Source: Corallococcus soli
GTDB lineage: Bacteria > Myxococcota > Myxococcia > Myxococcales > Myxococcaceae
DNA: 64,000 nt
Reading direction: 5' to 3'
Assembly: GCF_014930455.1 (NCBI RefSeq)
Contig: NZ_JAAIYO010000003.1
Location: forward strand, 744,001 to 808,000
The notes beneath the pieces are model-generated. The model did no database searches and was not told the origin of the DNA. It saw nothing but the letters and a program-made list of their open reading frames with translations. The position numbers were made by a program, and so were the translations under genes. Positions 54,252-62,074 of this stretch are shown here, in pieces; position 1 is the stretch's first letter, and each line of letters starts with the position of its first letter.

Positions 54252-54296
54252 TCAGCGGGCCTTCGGGCCGCCGCGAACGTGGATCTTGATCTTCAT
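54252..54296 (-). CDS. Candidate 14-residue peptide gene
   Basis: The frame encodes MKIKIHVRGGPKAR. Support: AAAGGAGG (54310-54303) lies exactly 6 bases before ATG; a TTGACA hexamer (54358-54353, minus strand) stands upstream with a weak -10 (TAGCGT); a perfect hairpin begins 3 bases after the stop. It faces away from the exporter operon starting at ~54518, which includes a C39 peptidase that cuts after Gly-Gly; the peptide has a Gly-Gly followed by PKAR. It may be a minimal peptide precursor like microcin C (7 residues), a signalling peptide or a regulatory leader. The sequence shows a compact gene; the role is inference. Confidence 0.55.
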   Translation of the reverse strand: MKIKIHVRGGPKAR

Positions 54297-54310
54297 TTTG
54301 TGCCTCCTTT

Positions 54311-54330
54311 CGAGTTGAATCGAGTTGAAC
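54311..54330 (-). repeat. Tandem 10-base repeat upstream of the peptide gene
   Basis: CGAGTTGAAT CGAGTTGAAC: two adjacent copies differing at the last base, between the putative promoter and the ribosome binding site of the 14-codon gene. Possibly an operator or mRNA element. Confidence 0.5.
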
Positions 54331-54352
54331 GCTACGTGTACTCGCGGATGGA

Positions 54353-54358
54353 TGTCAA
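54353..54358 (-). promoter_or_regulatory. -35 hexamer of the peptide gene
   Basis: On the minus strand a perfect TTGACA, with TAGCGT (54334-54329) 18 bases downstream as a poor -10. A second TTGACA lies on the plus strand (54476-54481) and may serve the exporter operon, although its -10 is not clear. Confidence 0.4.
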
Positions 54359-54517
54359 ATCGAACCAAAGAACAAAATGTGGCGCATTGCGGCGACGCGG
54401 ACGAATTCCCGCGTCGCAACAATGTGACCGTATTCAGGCAATGGGAGCGTGAATCACAAAAACAGTGGCCGGGTGTTGACAGGGCGCGACCATCAAGGCG
54501 ACCTTGGTTCGCGGACC

Positions 54518-55735
54518 ATGGCATATCCCTTCGAGCGGACCCTTCGTTCCCTGAACTACGAGTCGGACACGCGCCTCGTGTTTGTCGCTCTGATGGTGTT
54601 GTGCACTGGCGGACTCTTCGCCTGGTCGCTGTTCGCCAAGGTCCCGCTCGTCAAGGCCAGCTCACAGGCCCGCATCGAGCCACACAACGCCGTCCATCGC
54701 ATCGAGCCGCCCAGCGCGGGCAGGGTCGTGCTCTCGCGGCTCAAACTCGACCAGGAGGTCAAGGAGGGCGACCTTCTCATTGAGTTCGACGCACGGGCCG
54801 AGCGCCTCGAACTCGAGCGGAGCAAGGCGACGCTCGCCGCGACCGAGAAGGAACTCGCCATCATCCGCCAGCAGATCACCAACAAGCATGAAGAGGCGGC
54901 TTTGACGGCGAAGGTGGACGAGGTCGCGGTCAAGGAGGCGCTGGGGAGGGAGCAGGAGCTCGCGCCCAGGCACCGGCTCGCGGTGGAGCGCGCGCAGCTG
55001 GCCCTCAAGAGCCCGACGGGCTCGGTCTCGGAGATGGAGAAGCTCGAGCGCACGACCGATGTCGACGCGCTCCGCTTCGCGCAGACGGCGCAGGGCCTGG
55101 CGCTCATCCGACTGCAGCGCGAGCAGAACGTGCGCCGTCAAGCCCTCGCCGCGCAGCTGCTGGAACTCGAGCGCGAGCAGCTGGGCGCCGAGGGGCGGAT
55201 CCGGGATCTCCAGGGCACCATCGACCGCCTCGAGTACCAGATCGAGCGGAAGCTGTATCGGGCGCCGGCCACGGGCCACCTGGTCGACGTGGCGGAGCTC
55301 GGCGCGGGAGCGTTCATCGCCGACGGGCAGCGGGTCGGCACCATCGTCGCGAGCGATGCCGAGGTCCGGGTGCGCGCCCGTTTCCCGAAGGAGGTCGTCG
55401 GGTTGATCCAGCCCGGTCAAACGGCGCGCCTCAAGCTCGACGGCTACCCGATGACCATCTACGGGACGGTCCCCGCCAGGGTGACGGCCGTCGGGACCGA
55501 GCCCGGCCAGACCGCCACGCCCGAGGCCATCCCCGGAACGGTGCGCGTCGAGCTCAAGTTCGCACCGCCGGACGATCCGCGCATCCAGCTGCGCCACGGC
55601 ATGACCCTGGTGGTGGAGGTCGAGGTCGCGCGGGCGTCGCCTGTCGCGCTGCTGATGCGGGCGGTCGGCGAATGGAATCCGCAGCCTGAAGAACCGCCCA
55701 CGACCGTGTTTCGGCCCGAAGCCGAGGCCCGCTGA
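54518..55735 (+). CDS. HlyD-family membrane-fusion protein of a peptide exporter
   Basis: A 405-residue adaptor linking inner-membrane ABC exporters to an outer-membrane channel. It has a short cytoplasmic start (AYPFERTLRSLNYESDTR), one membrane helix (~20-39), a lipoyl-like half (AGRVVLSRLKLDQEVKEGDLL), a coiled coil (~85-250) and the return half with a beta-barrel domain (GTIVASDAEVRVRARFPKEV, LKLDGYPMTIYGTV). It resembles the adaptor of the NHLP/lanthipeptide-type bacteriocin exporters. Start choice is uncertain: ATG 54518 lacks a clear ribosome binding site, and GTG 54449 (GGGAG adjacent) is in frame but crosses AT-rich, promoter-like DNA. The next gene follows 2 bases later. Confidence 0.88.
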   Translation: MAYPFERTLRSLNYESDTRLVFVALMVLCTGGLFAWSLFAKVPLVKASSQARIEPHNAVHRIEPPSAGRVVLSRLKLDQEVKEGDLLIEFDARAERLELERSKATLAATEKELAIIRQQITNKHEEAALTAKVDEVAVKEALGREQELAPRHRLAVERAQLALKSPTGSVSEMEKLERTTDVDALRFAQTAQGLALIRLQREQNVRRQALAAQLLELEREQLGAEGRIRDLQGTIDRLEYQIERKLYRAPATGHLVDVAELGAGAFIADGQRVGTIVASDAEVRVRARFPKEVVGLIQPGQTARLKLDGYPMTIYGTVPARVTAVGTEPGQTATPEAIPGTVRVELKFAPPDDPRIQLRHGMTLVVEVEVARASPVALLMRAVGEWNPQPEEPPTTVFRPEAEAR

Positions 55736-55737
55736 CC

Positions 55738-58467
55738 ATGGCTCCTCCCAGGCGTCGGCGCTCGATCATTCCCGAGGTGATCCAGATCTCGGCGACGGAT
55801 TGCGGCCCCGCTTCACTCAAGAGCCTGTTCGCGGGGATGGGCGCCGAGCTCAACTATCGCGTCCTTCGCGAAGTGTGTCAGACGGACGTCGATGGCACCT
55901 CGATCGTCACCTTGGATGAAGTCGCGAACCAGCTCGGGCTCGACTCCGAGCAGGTGATGCTTCCGCTCGATCACGTGGTGGTCCCCGAAGCCAAGGCGCT
56001 TCCCGCCATCATCGTCACGCTCAGCGCGGGAGGACGGCCCCACTTCGTGGTGCTGTGGAAGCGCGTCGGCCCGTTCATCCAGGTCATGGACCCGGCGGCG
56101 GGCCGTCACTGGACCCGGATTTCGACGCTGCAGCGCCACCTGTACCAGCACACCACGTCCGTTCCGGCGACCGGCTGGCGCGAATGGGCCGGGTCCGAGG
56201 AGGCGGTCGCGACGATCGAGCGCCGCCTGCTGGACCTGGGTGCGACGCAGGCGCGGGCGCTGGTTGCCCGGGCGCTCGAGGACCCCGGGTATCTGTCGAT
56301 CGCCAGGCTCGACGCCGCATGCCGGGCGTCCGAAGCGATGATCCGCGCGGGCGCCGTCCGGCGAGGCCGGACGGCGGCGGGTCTGCTGCAATCCATGATT
56401 GCGAAGGACGATTCCGGCGAAGTGCCCATTCCCGCTGCCTATTGGTCCGTTCGCCCCAACCCGGAGGTGGAGGGCGAGGTGTCGATGACCGGCGCGGTGC
56501 TGATGCGGGTTCGCGGTTGGCGCGAGGCTTCGCGCGCAGGCGAAGACGCGCCGAGAGCCGTGCTCGCGAGCGACCTGGCGACGGAGCTCGTCGCCAAGCA
56601 GGTGGGCCCCGCGCGAACGCTGCTCCGCCTGCGCGGCGAAGATTCGTGGGTCGTTCCGGGCCTGATCGCGGTGGGTCTGGTGTTCGCCACCTTCGGGCGG
56701 ATCCTGCAAGCGCTGATGCTCCGTGGCGTGCTCGACCTGGGGCGCGACCTCGGCACGTTCGCGCAGCGTGCGACGGGCATGGCCGTTCTGGCGGGCGTCG
56801 CGCTCTGCTTCATGCTCATCCAAATCCCCATTTCGTTGGGATTGCTCGGCATCGGCCGCCGGCTCGAGGTGCGGCTGCGGAAGGCGTACTTCGAGAAGCT
56901 CCCCGAGATGGAGGACCGCTATTTCCAGAGCCGGCTCGCCTCCGACATGGCGTCTCGCACGCACCACATCCAGGCGATGCGGTCGCTGCCGCTCCTGCTC
57001 GCGCAGGCCCTGATCCTGTCGCTCGAGGTCGCGAGCATCACTGCCGCGCTCATCTGGGCCGCACCGCACGCATGGCACATCGTGCTCGCGCTCGCGGCGG
57101 TCACGCTGCTCGTGCCCCTGATCGCGCAGAAGCTGCTCTTCGAGCCCGACCTGCGCGTGCAGATGCATTCAGGCGCGCTCAGCGGATTCACCCTGAACGC
57201 GCTCGTCGGGCTCACGCCGATCCGGATCCACGGCGCCGAGCGGTCGCTGCGCCGCGCGCAGGAGACCTTGCTCGTCAGCTGGAGCAAGGCGCGCTATTGG
57301 CTCCAGACGCTGTCGGTCGGGTTCGAAGGCGGGCTGATGCTGATGAGCTACGGCCTCGTCATGCTGCTCGTCTATTCGTACCTCGAGGGCACCGATCGGG
57401 CTTCGCTGGTGTTGTTGGTCGTCTATTGGGCGCTGCGGTTCCCCATCCTCGGCCAGCGGCTGATGATGCTGAGCCGCGCGTTCCCGAATGCGATGAACCG
57501 GGTTCGCCGGCTCCTCGACGTCATCGGCGACATCAAGGATCCGCCGGCCCGGCCGGAGGCGCCGGTGCAGGAGCCTGTCGCGCCCGCGGCCGCCGCAGGC
57601 GGCGTTTCGATCGTGATGGAGAAGGTCCGCGTGAAGGGCGGCGGTCACACCATCCTCGACAAGGTTTCCTTGAACATCGCCCCCGGCGAGCACGTGGCCG
57701 TGGTCGGCGTCTCAGGAGCAGGCAAGTCGACGCTGGTCGGCCTTTTGCTCGGCTGGCTCCGGCCGGCGCGCGGCGAGATCAAGATCGACGGGCAGGTGCT
57801 CGATCAGGCCGCTGTCGAGCGGCTGCGGCGCACCACGGCCTGGGTGGATCCGGCGATCAGTCTCTGGAACCAGAGCCTCATCGACAACCTCCGGTATGGC
57901 AACGACGGCGCGCACGGCTGGTCACTGTCGGGGGCGCTCAAGGGCGCCGAGATGCTCGACATCCTCGAGGCGCTTCCAGACGGACTGCAGACGTCGTTGG
58001 GCGAAGGCGGAGGGCTGGTCTCGGGCGGCCAGGGCCAGCGCGTGCGCCTGGCGCGCGCGATGCTTCGCTCCGGCGTGCGCTTGGCCATCCTCGACGAGCC
58101 CTTTCGCGGTCTCGATCGCGACCGGCGCGCGCGGCTCCTCGCCGAGTCCCGGCGGCTCTGGGCAGACATCACGCTCCTCTGTGTCACCCACGACGTCGAG
58201 CACACCCAGGAGTTCGATCGCGTGCTCGTGGTCGAGAACGGTCGGATCCTCGAGAACGGGCCGCCGAAGGAGCTGCTCGCGAACAAGGAGTCGCGGTACG
58301 CCGCGCTCCTTCGCGCCGACCAGGAGAATCGCACGCTGCTCTGGGGCGGTGGGCGCTGGCGCCAGTGGTGGCTTTCGGACGGCCAGCTGGTGGAGAGGTC
58401 GACGCCGAAGCCGGTGGGGACGCCGGTCGTGGAGCCCGTCGCAGGCGCGTTGGAGCGGGTGGGATGA
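55738..58467 (+). CDS. ABC exporter with N-terminal C39 peptidase (NHLP-type)
   Basis: A 909-residue bifunctional exporter that would trim a Gly-Gly leader and move the peptide across the inner membrane. C39 domain (1-~135): Gln16, Cys22 (QISATDCGPAS), His102 (GRPHFVVLW) and Asp118 (VMDPAAG). An extra ~160-residue region follows before the six-helix domain (~305-600). The ATPase has Walker A GVSGAGKST (657-665), signature VSGGQGQR, Walker B LAILDEP (Asp786, Glu787) and H-loop VTHDVEHT. It corresponds to the first of the two ABC proteins in NHLP-type bacteriocin clusters. The stop overlaps the next start (ATGA). Confidence 0.9.
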   Translation: MAPPRRRRSIIPEVIQISATDCGPASLKSLFAGMGAELNYRVLREVCQTDVDGTSIVTLDEVANQLGLDSEQVMLPLDHVVVPEAKALPAIIVTLSAGGRPHFVVLWKRVGPFIQVMDPAAGRHWTRISTLQRHLYQHTTSVPATGWREWAGSEEAVATIERRLLDLGATQARALVARALEDPGYLSIARLDAACRASEAMIRAGAVRRGRTAAGLLQSMIAKDDSGEVPIPAAYWSVRPNPEVEGEVSMTGAVLMRVRGWREASRAGEDAPRAVLASDLATELVAKQVGPARTLLRLRGEDSWVVPGLIAVGLVFATFGRILQALMLRGVLDLGRDLGTFAQRATGMAVLAGVALCFMLIQIPISLGLLGIGRRLEVRLRKAYFEKLPEMEDRYFQSRLASDMASRTHHIQAMRSLPLLLAQALILSLEVASITAALIWAAPHAWHIVLALAAVTLLVPLIAQKLLFEPDLRVQMHSGALSGFTLNALVGLTPIRIHGAERSLRRAQETLLVSWSKARYWLQTLSVGFEGGLMLMSYGLVMLLVYSYLEGTDRASLVLLVVYWALRFPILGQRLMMLSRAFPNAMNRVRRLLDVIGDIKDPPARPEAPVQEPVAPAAAAGGVSIVMEKVRVKGGGHTILDKVSLNIAPGEHVAVVGVSGAGKSTLVGLLLGWLRPARGEIKIDGQVLDQAAVERLRRTTAWVDPAISLWNQSLIDNLRYGNDGAHGWSLSGALKGAEMLDILEALPDGLQTSLGEGGGLVSGGQGQRVRLARAMLRSGVRLAILDEPFRGLDRDRRARLLAESRRLWADITLLCVTHDVEHTQEFDRVLVVENGRILENGPPKELLANKESRYAALLRADQENRTLLWGGGRWRQWWLSDGQLVERSTPKPVGTPVVEPVAGALERVG

Positions 58468-60575
58468 CGCGCTCGCACTCCGACCTGCTGTGGCCGGTCG
58501 AGCGACTGCCCGACGCGCTGGAGCAGCTGGCGCAGAGGCAAGGCTATGGCAGGGCCGCGGGCGAGATCGCTCCGCCCGCGGCGGCCGTCGAGCCGAGCCG
58601 GGTCTGGATGTTCGCGCTCGGAGATCGACTCGGCGTGGAGCTCGAGCCGATCACGCCGCTCTACCACGAGCTGCCCGACGTCCTCGAACGCGCCGCGCCC
58701 TGCATCCTCCAGGTCCGGCGAGACGGCGTCCCGTCCTATCTGGTGCTGCTGGGGACGCGGCGCGGGAAGCTGCGCCTGCTCGCGCGCGACGCCACGGCGG
58801 TTTCGGTCCAGACGAAGAGCGCGCTCGCGCTCCTGCGCGAAGAGCAGGAAGCCACCGTCGCCGAGGTGGACCAGCTGCTCGGCGGCGTGGAGATGTCGCC
58901 CCGTGCGCGCGAGCACGCCCGCTCAAAGATGCTGCTGCAGCGGCTGGGCCAGGCGCAGCTGCGCACCGGCTGGATCATGCGCCCCAGGCGCACCGCGAGC
59001 CGGCGGACGCTGCTCGGCGACATCCCGTCGCTCGCCGCCGGCATCCTCGTGAGCCACACGCTCCTCTCGCTGGTGCTGGCGGGCTCGTTCTGGTTGCTCG
59101 GTCGCGCCGCGCTCCAGGCCCACCTTGAAACCGGCTGGTTCCTGGGCTGGATCGCCGTGATCGCGTGCGCGATTCCGCTGCGCATGCTCGAGGTGTGGTG
59201 GCAGGGCGTGTTCTCGATCCGGCTCGGAACGCTGCTGAAGCAGCAGCTCCTGGCGGGAACCCTCAAGCTGACCCCCGACGAGGTGCGGCTCGACGGCATC
59301 GGCCGCCATTTCGGCCGCGTCGCCGAGGCCGAGGTCGTCGAGCAGCTTGCGGTCGGCGGCGCCCTGCTCGCGGTGTTGTCGCTCGTCGACTTGATCCTGG
59401 CGGGCGTCATCCTCGTGCTCGGGGCGGGAGGGTGGCCCCAGGCGGTGGTGCTCGCCCTGTGGGTCGTGGTCGCGCTCGTCCTCGCGCGCCGCCACTACGG
59501 CGTCCAGCGGGCGTGGTCGAGCGCGCGCGTCGAGATCACCCACGACCTGCTCGAGCGCATGCTCGGCCATCGAACGCGGCTGGCGCAGCTTCCACTCGAG
59601 CGCTGGCATGATGGTGAAGACGTCCGCTTGAGCTCCTACTCCGAGATCTCGAAGGTCATGGATCGCCGGACCATGCAGCTGACCGCGCTCCTGCGCGACG
59701 GCTGGTTGGTGCTCGCCCTGCTGACCTTGCTGCCGGCGTTCAGCAGCGGTACGGCCAATGCCAGCGCGCTGGCGGTGTCCGTGGGCGGCATCTTGCTCGC
59801 GCTGCGAGCCTTCGACGAGGTCGCCGTCTACTTCCAGCAGGTCTCCCAGGCGGCTGTGTCATTCGAGCAGATCCGCGACTTGTTGCTCGCGGTGGGCCGC
59901 CCCGAGCTCGAATCGAAAGTCCCTCTCGAAATGGAGGGAGGCAAGCCTACCGACGCCGCCGGCGGAACCCTCATCGAGGCGCGAGGCGTGACCTTCCGGC
60001 ACGACGCGCGCACCCGGCCGGTGCTCGAGAACTGCTCGTTCCAGATCGCGCAGGGCGACCGCATCCTGCTGGAGGGCCCATCGGGCGGTGGCAAGTCGAC
60101 GCTGGTGTCGCTGTTGACGGGCCTGAGGGCGCCGCAGGGCGGTGTGATGCTGCTGCACGCGTTGGACCGCGCGACGTTCGGCTCCTCGGGCTGGCGCAAG
60201 CGCATCACCGCCGCGCCGCAGTTCCACGAGAACCACGTCCTGTCCGGCAGCTTCGCGTACAATCTCCTGCTCGGGCGCGAGTGGCCGACCTCGCCCGAGC
60301 TGCGGACCAAGGCCGCCGCGCTGTGCAAGGAGCTCGGGCTGGACGAGCTGGTCGCCAAGATGCCCGCCGGCCTCGAGGAGATGATCGGCGAGACCGGCTG
60401 GCAACTCTCGCACGGCGAGAAGAGCCGGCTCTACATCGCGCGCACGCTGCTGCAGGGGGTCGAGCTGGTCATCCTCGATGAGAGCTTCGCCTCCCTCGAT
60501 CCCGAGACCATGCGGGTCGCGCAGCGCTGCGTCCTCAACCACGCGAAAGCCCTCGTGGTCGTCAGTCACCCATGA
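58464..60575 (+). CDS. Second ABC exporter with degenerate N-terminal domain (NHLP ABC2-like)
   Basis: A 703-residue ABC exporter. Residues ~1-165 resemble a degenerate C39-like domain (AAPCILQVRRDGVPSYLVLLG, VWMFALGD) with no active-site Cys in a CGPA context. A six-helix domain (~190-430) leads to the ATPase: Walker A GPSGGGKST, Q-loop AAPQFHENHVLS, signature LSHGEKSR (LSGGQ variant) and Walker B LVILDESFASLDPE. The protein ends right after the H-loop (ALVVVSHP), with none of the usual C-terminal extension. The signature form and the ending are atypical but not clearly inactivating. Overlaps both neighbours by ATGA, so it is translated as part of one unit. Confidence 0.88.
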   Translation: MTRSHSDLLWPVERLPDALEQLAQRQGYGRAAGEIAPPAAAVEPSRVWMFALGDRLGVELEPITPLYHELPDVLERAAPCILQVRRDGVPSYLVLLGTRRGKLRLLARDATAVSVQTKSALALLREEQEATVAEVDQLLGGVEMSPRAREHARSKMLLQRLGQAQLRTGWIMRPRRTASRRTLLGDIPSLAAGILVSHTLLSLVLAGSFWLLGRAALQAHLETGWFLGWIAVIACAIPLRMLEVWWQGVFSIRLGTLLKQQLLAGTLKLTPDEVRLDGIGRHFGRVAEAEVVEQLAVGGALLAVLSLVDLILAGVILVLGAGGWPQAVVLALWVVVALVLARRHYGVQRAWSSARVEITHDLLERMLGHRTRLAQLPLERWHDGEDVRLSSYSEISKVMDRRTMQLTALLRDGWLVLALLTLLPAFSSGTANASALAVSVGGILLALRAFDEVAVYFQQVSQAAVSFEQIRDLLLAVGRPELESKVPLEMEGGKPTDAAGGTLIEARGVTFRHDARTRPVLENCSFQIAQGDRILLEGPSGGGKSTLVSLLTGLRAPQGGVMLLHALDRATFGSSGWRKRITAAPQFHENHVLSGSFAYNLLLGREWPTSPELRTKAAALCKELGLDELVAKMPAGLEEMIGETGWQLSHGEKSRLYIARTLLQGVELVILDESFASLDPETMRVAQRCVLNHAKALVVVSHP

Positions 60576-62068
60576 GACTTCGATTTACGCTCGCCCTCCT
60601 CGCGACGCTCTGCTCCGGTTGCGAGCTGATCCGTCCCGTCGTCGTCGAACCGCCTCTGGCGCCGAGCAGCTACTCGACCGCCGTCGATCTGCGCACCCAG
60701 CCGCCCCAACCGTCCAGCGCACCCGAGGGCGGGGTTCCAAGCCCGCAGCCGTCGGAGGAGGGCGCGCCCGCGCAGCCAGCCGAGCGCGTCACCCAGGACG
60801 CAGTCTGGTGGTCGGCGTTCGCCGATCCGGCTCTCGACACGGCCATCCAGGAGTGCTTCGGCGACAACCTGGCCCTGCGCGACGCGCGGGAGCTGATCTA
60901 CGAGAACCAGCTCGACCCCGCCGTGCCGCAAGGTTGGTGGTACCCGCTCCAGGTCGGCATCCTGAACCCGGCGGGGCTGCGTCATGTCGTTGCCAACCTT
61001 CCGCCCGCGCCGCCAACCCGGACCGAGTACAGCGTCGCCACCGCCAGTGTCGGCGTGGCCTACCAGGTCGACCTGTTTGGAGCCCTTGATGCGCAGCGGC
61101 GCGCGGGATTGAACTTCGCCGAGCAGCAGCGGCAGCTCACCGAGGGCCGCGTCCAGGACCTCGCGGTGCGGATCACCCAGATCTGGTTCGACATCCTCGA
61201 GGCCCGCGCGCTCCGGGACCTCACGCTGCGGCAGATCGACTACAACAAGGAGCTGCTCCAGCTGATTCGAGCGCGGTTCGAGCAGCACCTCACGCCCCGG
61301 CTCGTGGTGCTGCAGCAGGAGCAGCTGCTGCTGAACCTCGAATCGCAGGTGCCGCTGATCGCCACCCGGAACGCGCTCTTGAATTCGGAGCTGAAGGCGC
61401 TGCTGGGCCGGGTACCAAGCCCCGCCGACGACGTCGTTCCACTCGATCGACGGCTTCCCGATCTCCCGCCCCCACCGAAACTCGGAACGCCGGGCGACCT
61501 GAACGTGAACACGCCCGAGATGCGGCTCGCGGAGCTGCGCGTCGCCGAGGTCGAGCACCGCATCAACGCGAACCTGGCGAGCTGGCTTCCGACGATTGAA
61601 CTGGTGGGCAACGTGGGCGCTTCGAAGTTCGGCTTCTCGGAGGAGCCGGTCCTGGGCGAGTCCGTCGTCGGGGTGGGCCTGACCTGGGCCCTGTTCGATG
61701 GAAGGCGGGTCACCGAGTACTTGCGACTGCCGATCCAGCTCCAGCGTCGCCATGTCCAATACCAGCTCGCGCTGCACACCGCGATCGGACGGGTGCAGGA
61801 TGCCGTGGTCCAGGAGGAGAACGAGGCGACGAGCCTGCGCAGCCTGCGCGCGCAGGTCCAGCTCGGGCGGCAGCTCCTGGATGAGGCGAGGCGGATCTTC
61901 GAGCAGGGGCAGTCGGACTATCTGACGGTGCTCAGCGCCCTGACGAATCTGGTCGGGCTTGAGCGCGCAAGTCTGCAAGCGCAACGGCTGCTGCTCAACC
62001 ATCGCGTCGAGGTCTATCGTTCGCTCGGCGGCACCTGGTCGCGCGACGTCACACTGGAGCGGGAGTGA
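60572..62068 (+). CDS. TolC-like outer-membrane efflux lipoprotein
   Basis: A 498-residue outer-membrane factor with lipobox CSGC (LLATLCSGCELI), after which a Pro/Ser linker and the alpha-barrel/beta-barrel pattern of the family follow. Two long helical hairpin repeats are visible (LRLAELRVAEVEHRINANLA; GRQLLDEARRIFEQGQSDYL, VLSALTNLVGLERASLQAQR). It supplies the outer-membrane exit for the two ABC proteins and HlyD adaptor, completing a one-step export system. The start overlaps the preceding stop. Confidence 0.88.
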   Translation: MRLRFTLALLATLCSGCELIRPVVVEPPLAPSSYSTAVDLRTQPPQPSSAPEGGVPSPQPSEEGAPAQPAERVTQDAVWWSAFADPALDTAIQECFGDNLALRDARELIYENQLDPAVPQGWWYPLQVGILNPAGLRHVVANLPPAPPTRTEYSVATASVGVAYQVDLFGALDAQRRAGLNFAEQQRQLTEGRVQDLAVRITQIWFDILEARALRDLTLRQIDYNKELLQLIRARFEQHLTPRLVVLQQEQLLLNLESQVPLIATRNALLNSELKALLGRVPSPADDVVPLDRRLPDLPPPPKLGTPGDLNVNTPEMRLAELRVAEVEHRINANLASWLPTIELVGNVGASKFGFSEEPVLGESVVGVGLTWALFDGRRVTEYLRLPIQLQRRHVQYQLALHTAIGRVQDAVVQEENEATSLRSLRAQVQLGRQLLDEARRIFEQGQSDYLTVLSALTNLVGLERASLQAQRLLLNHRVEVYRSLGGTWSRDVTLERE

Positions 62069-62074
62069 GAAGCC

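Noticed and set aside
53911-54452. Two plus-strand open frames (85 and 94 codons) before the exporter operon
   Set aside because: No domain, signal or coding-like composition; the second is antisense to the better supported 14-codon gene, although its ribosome binding site is good.
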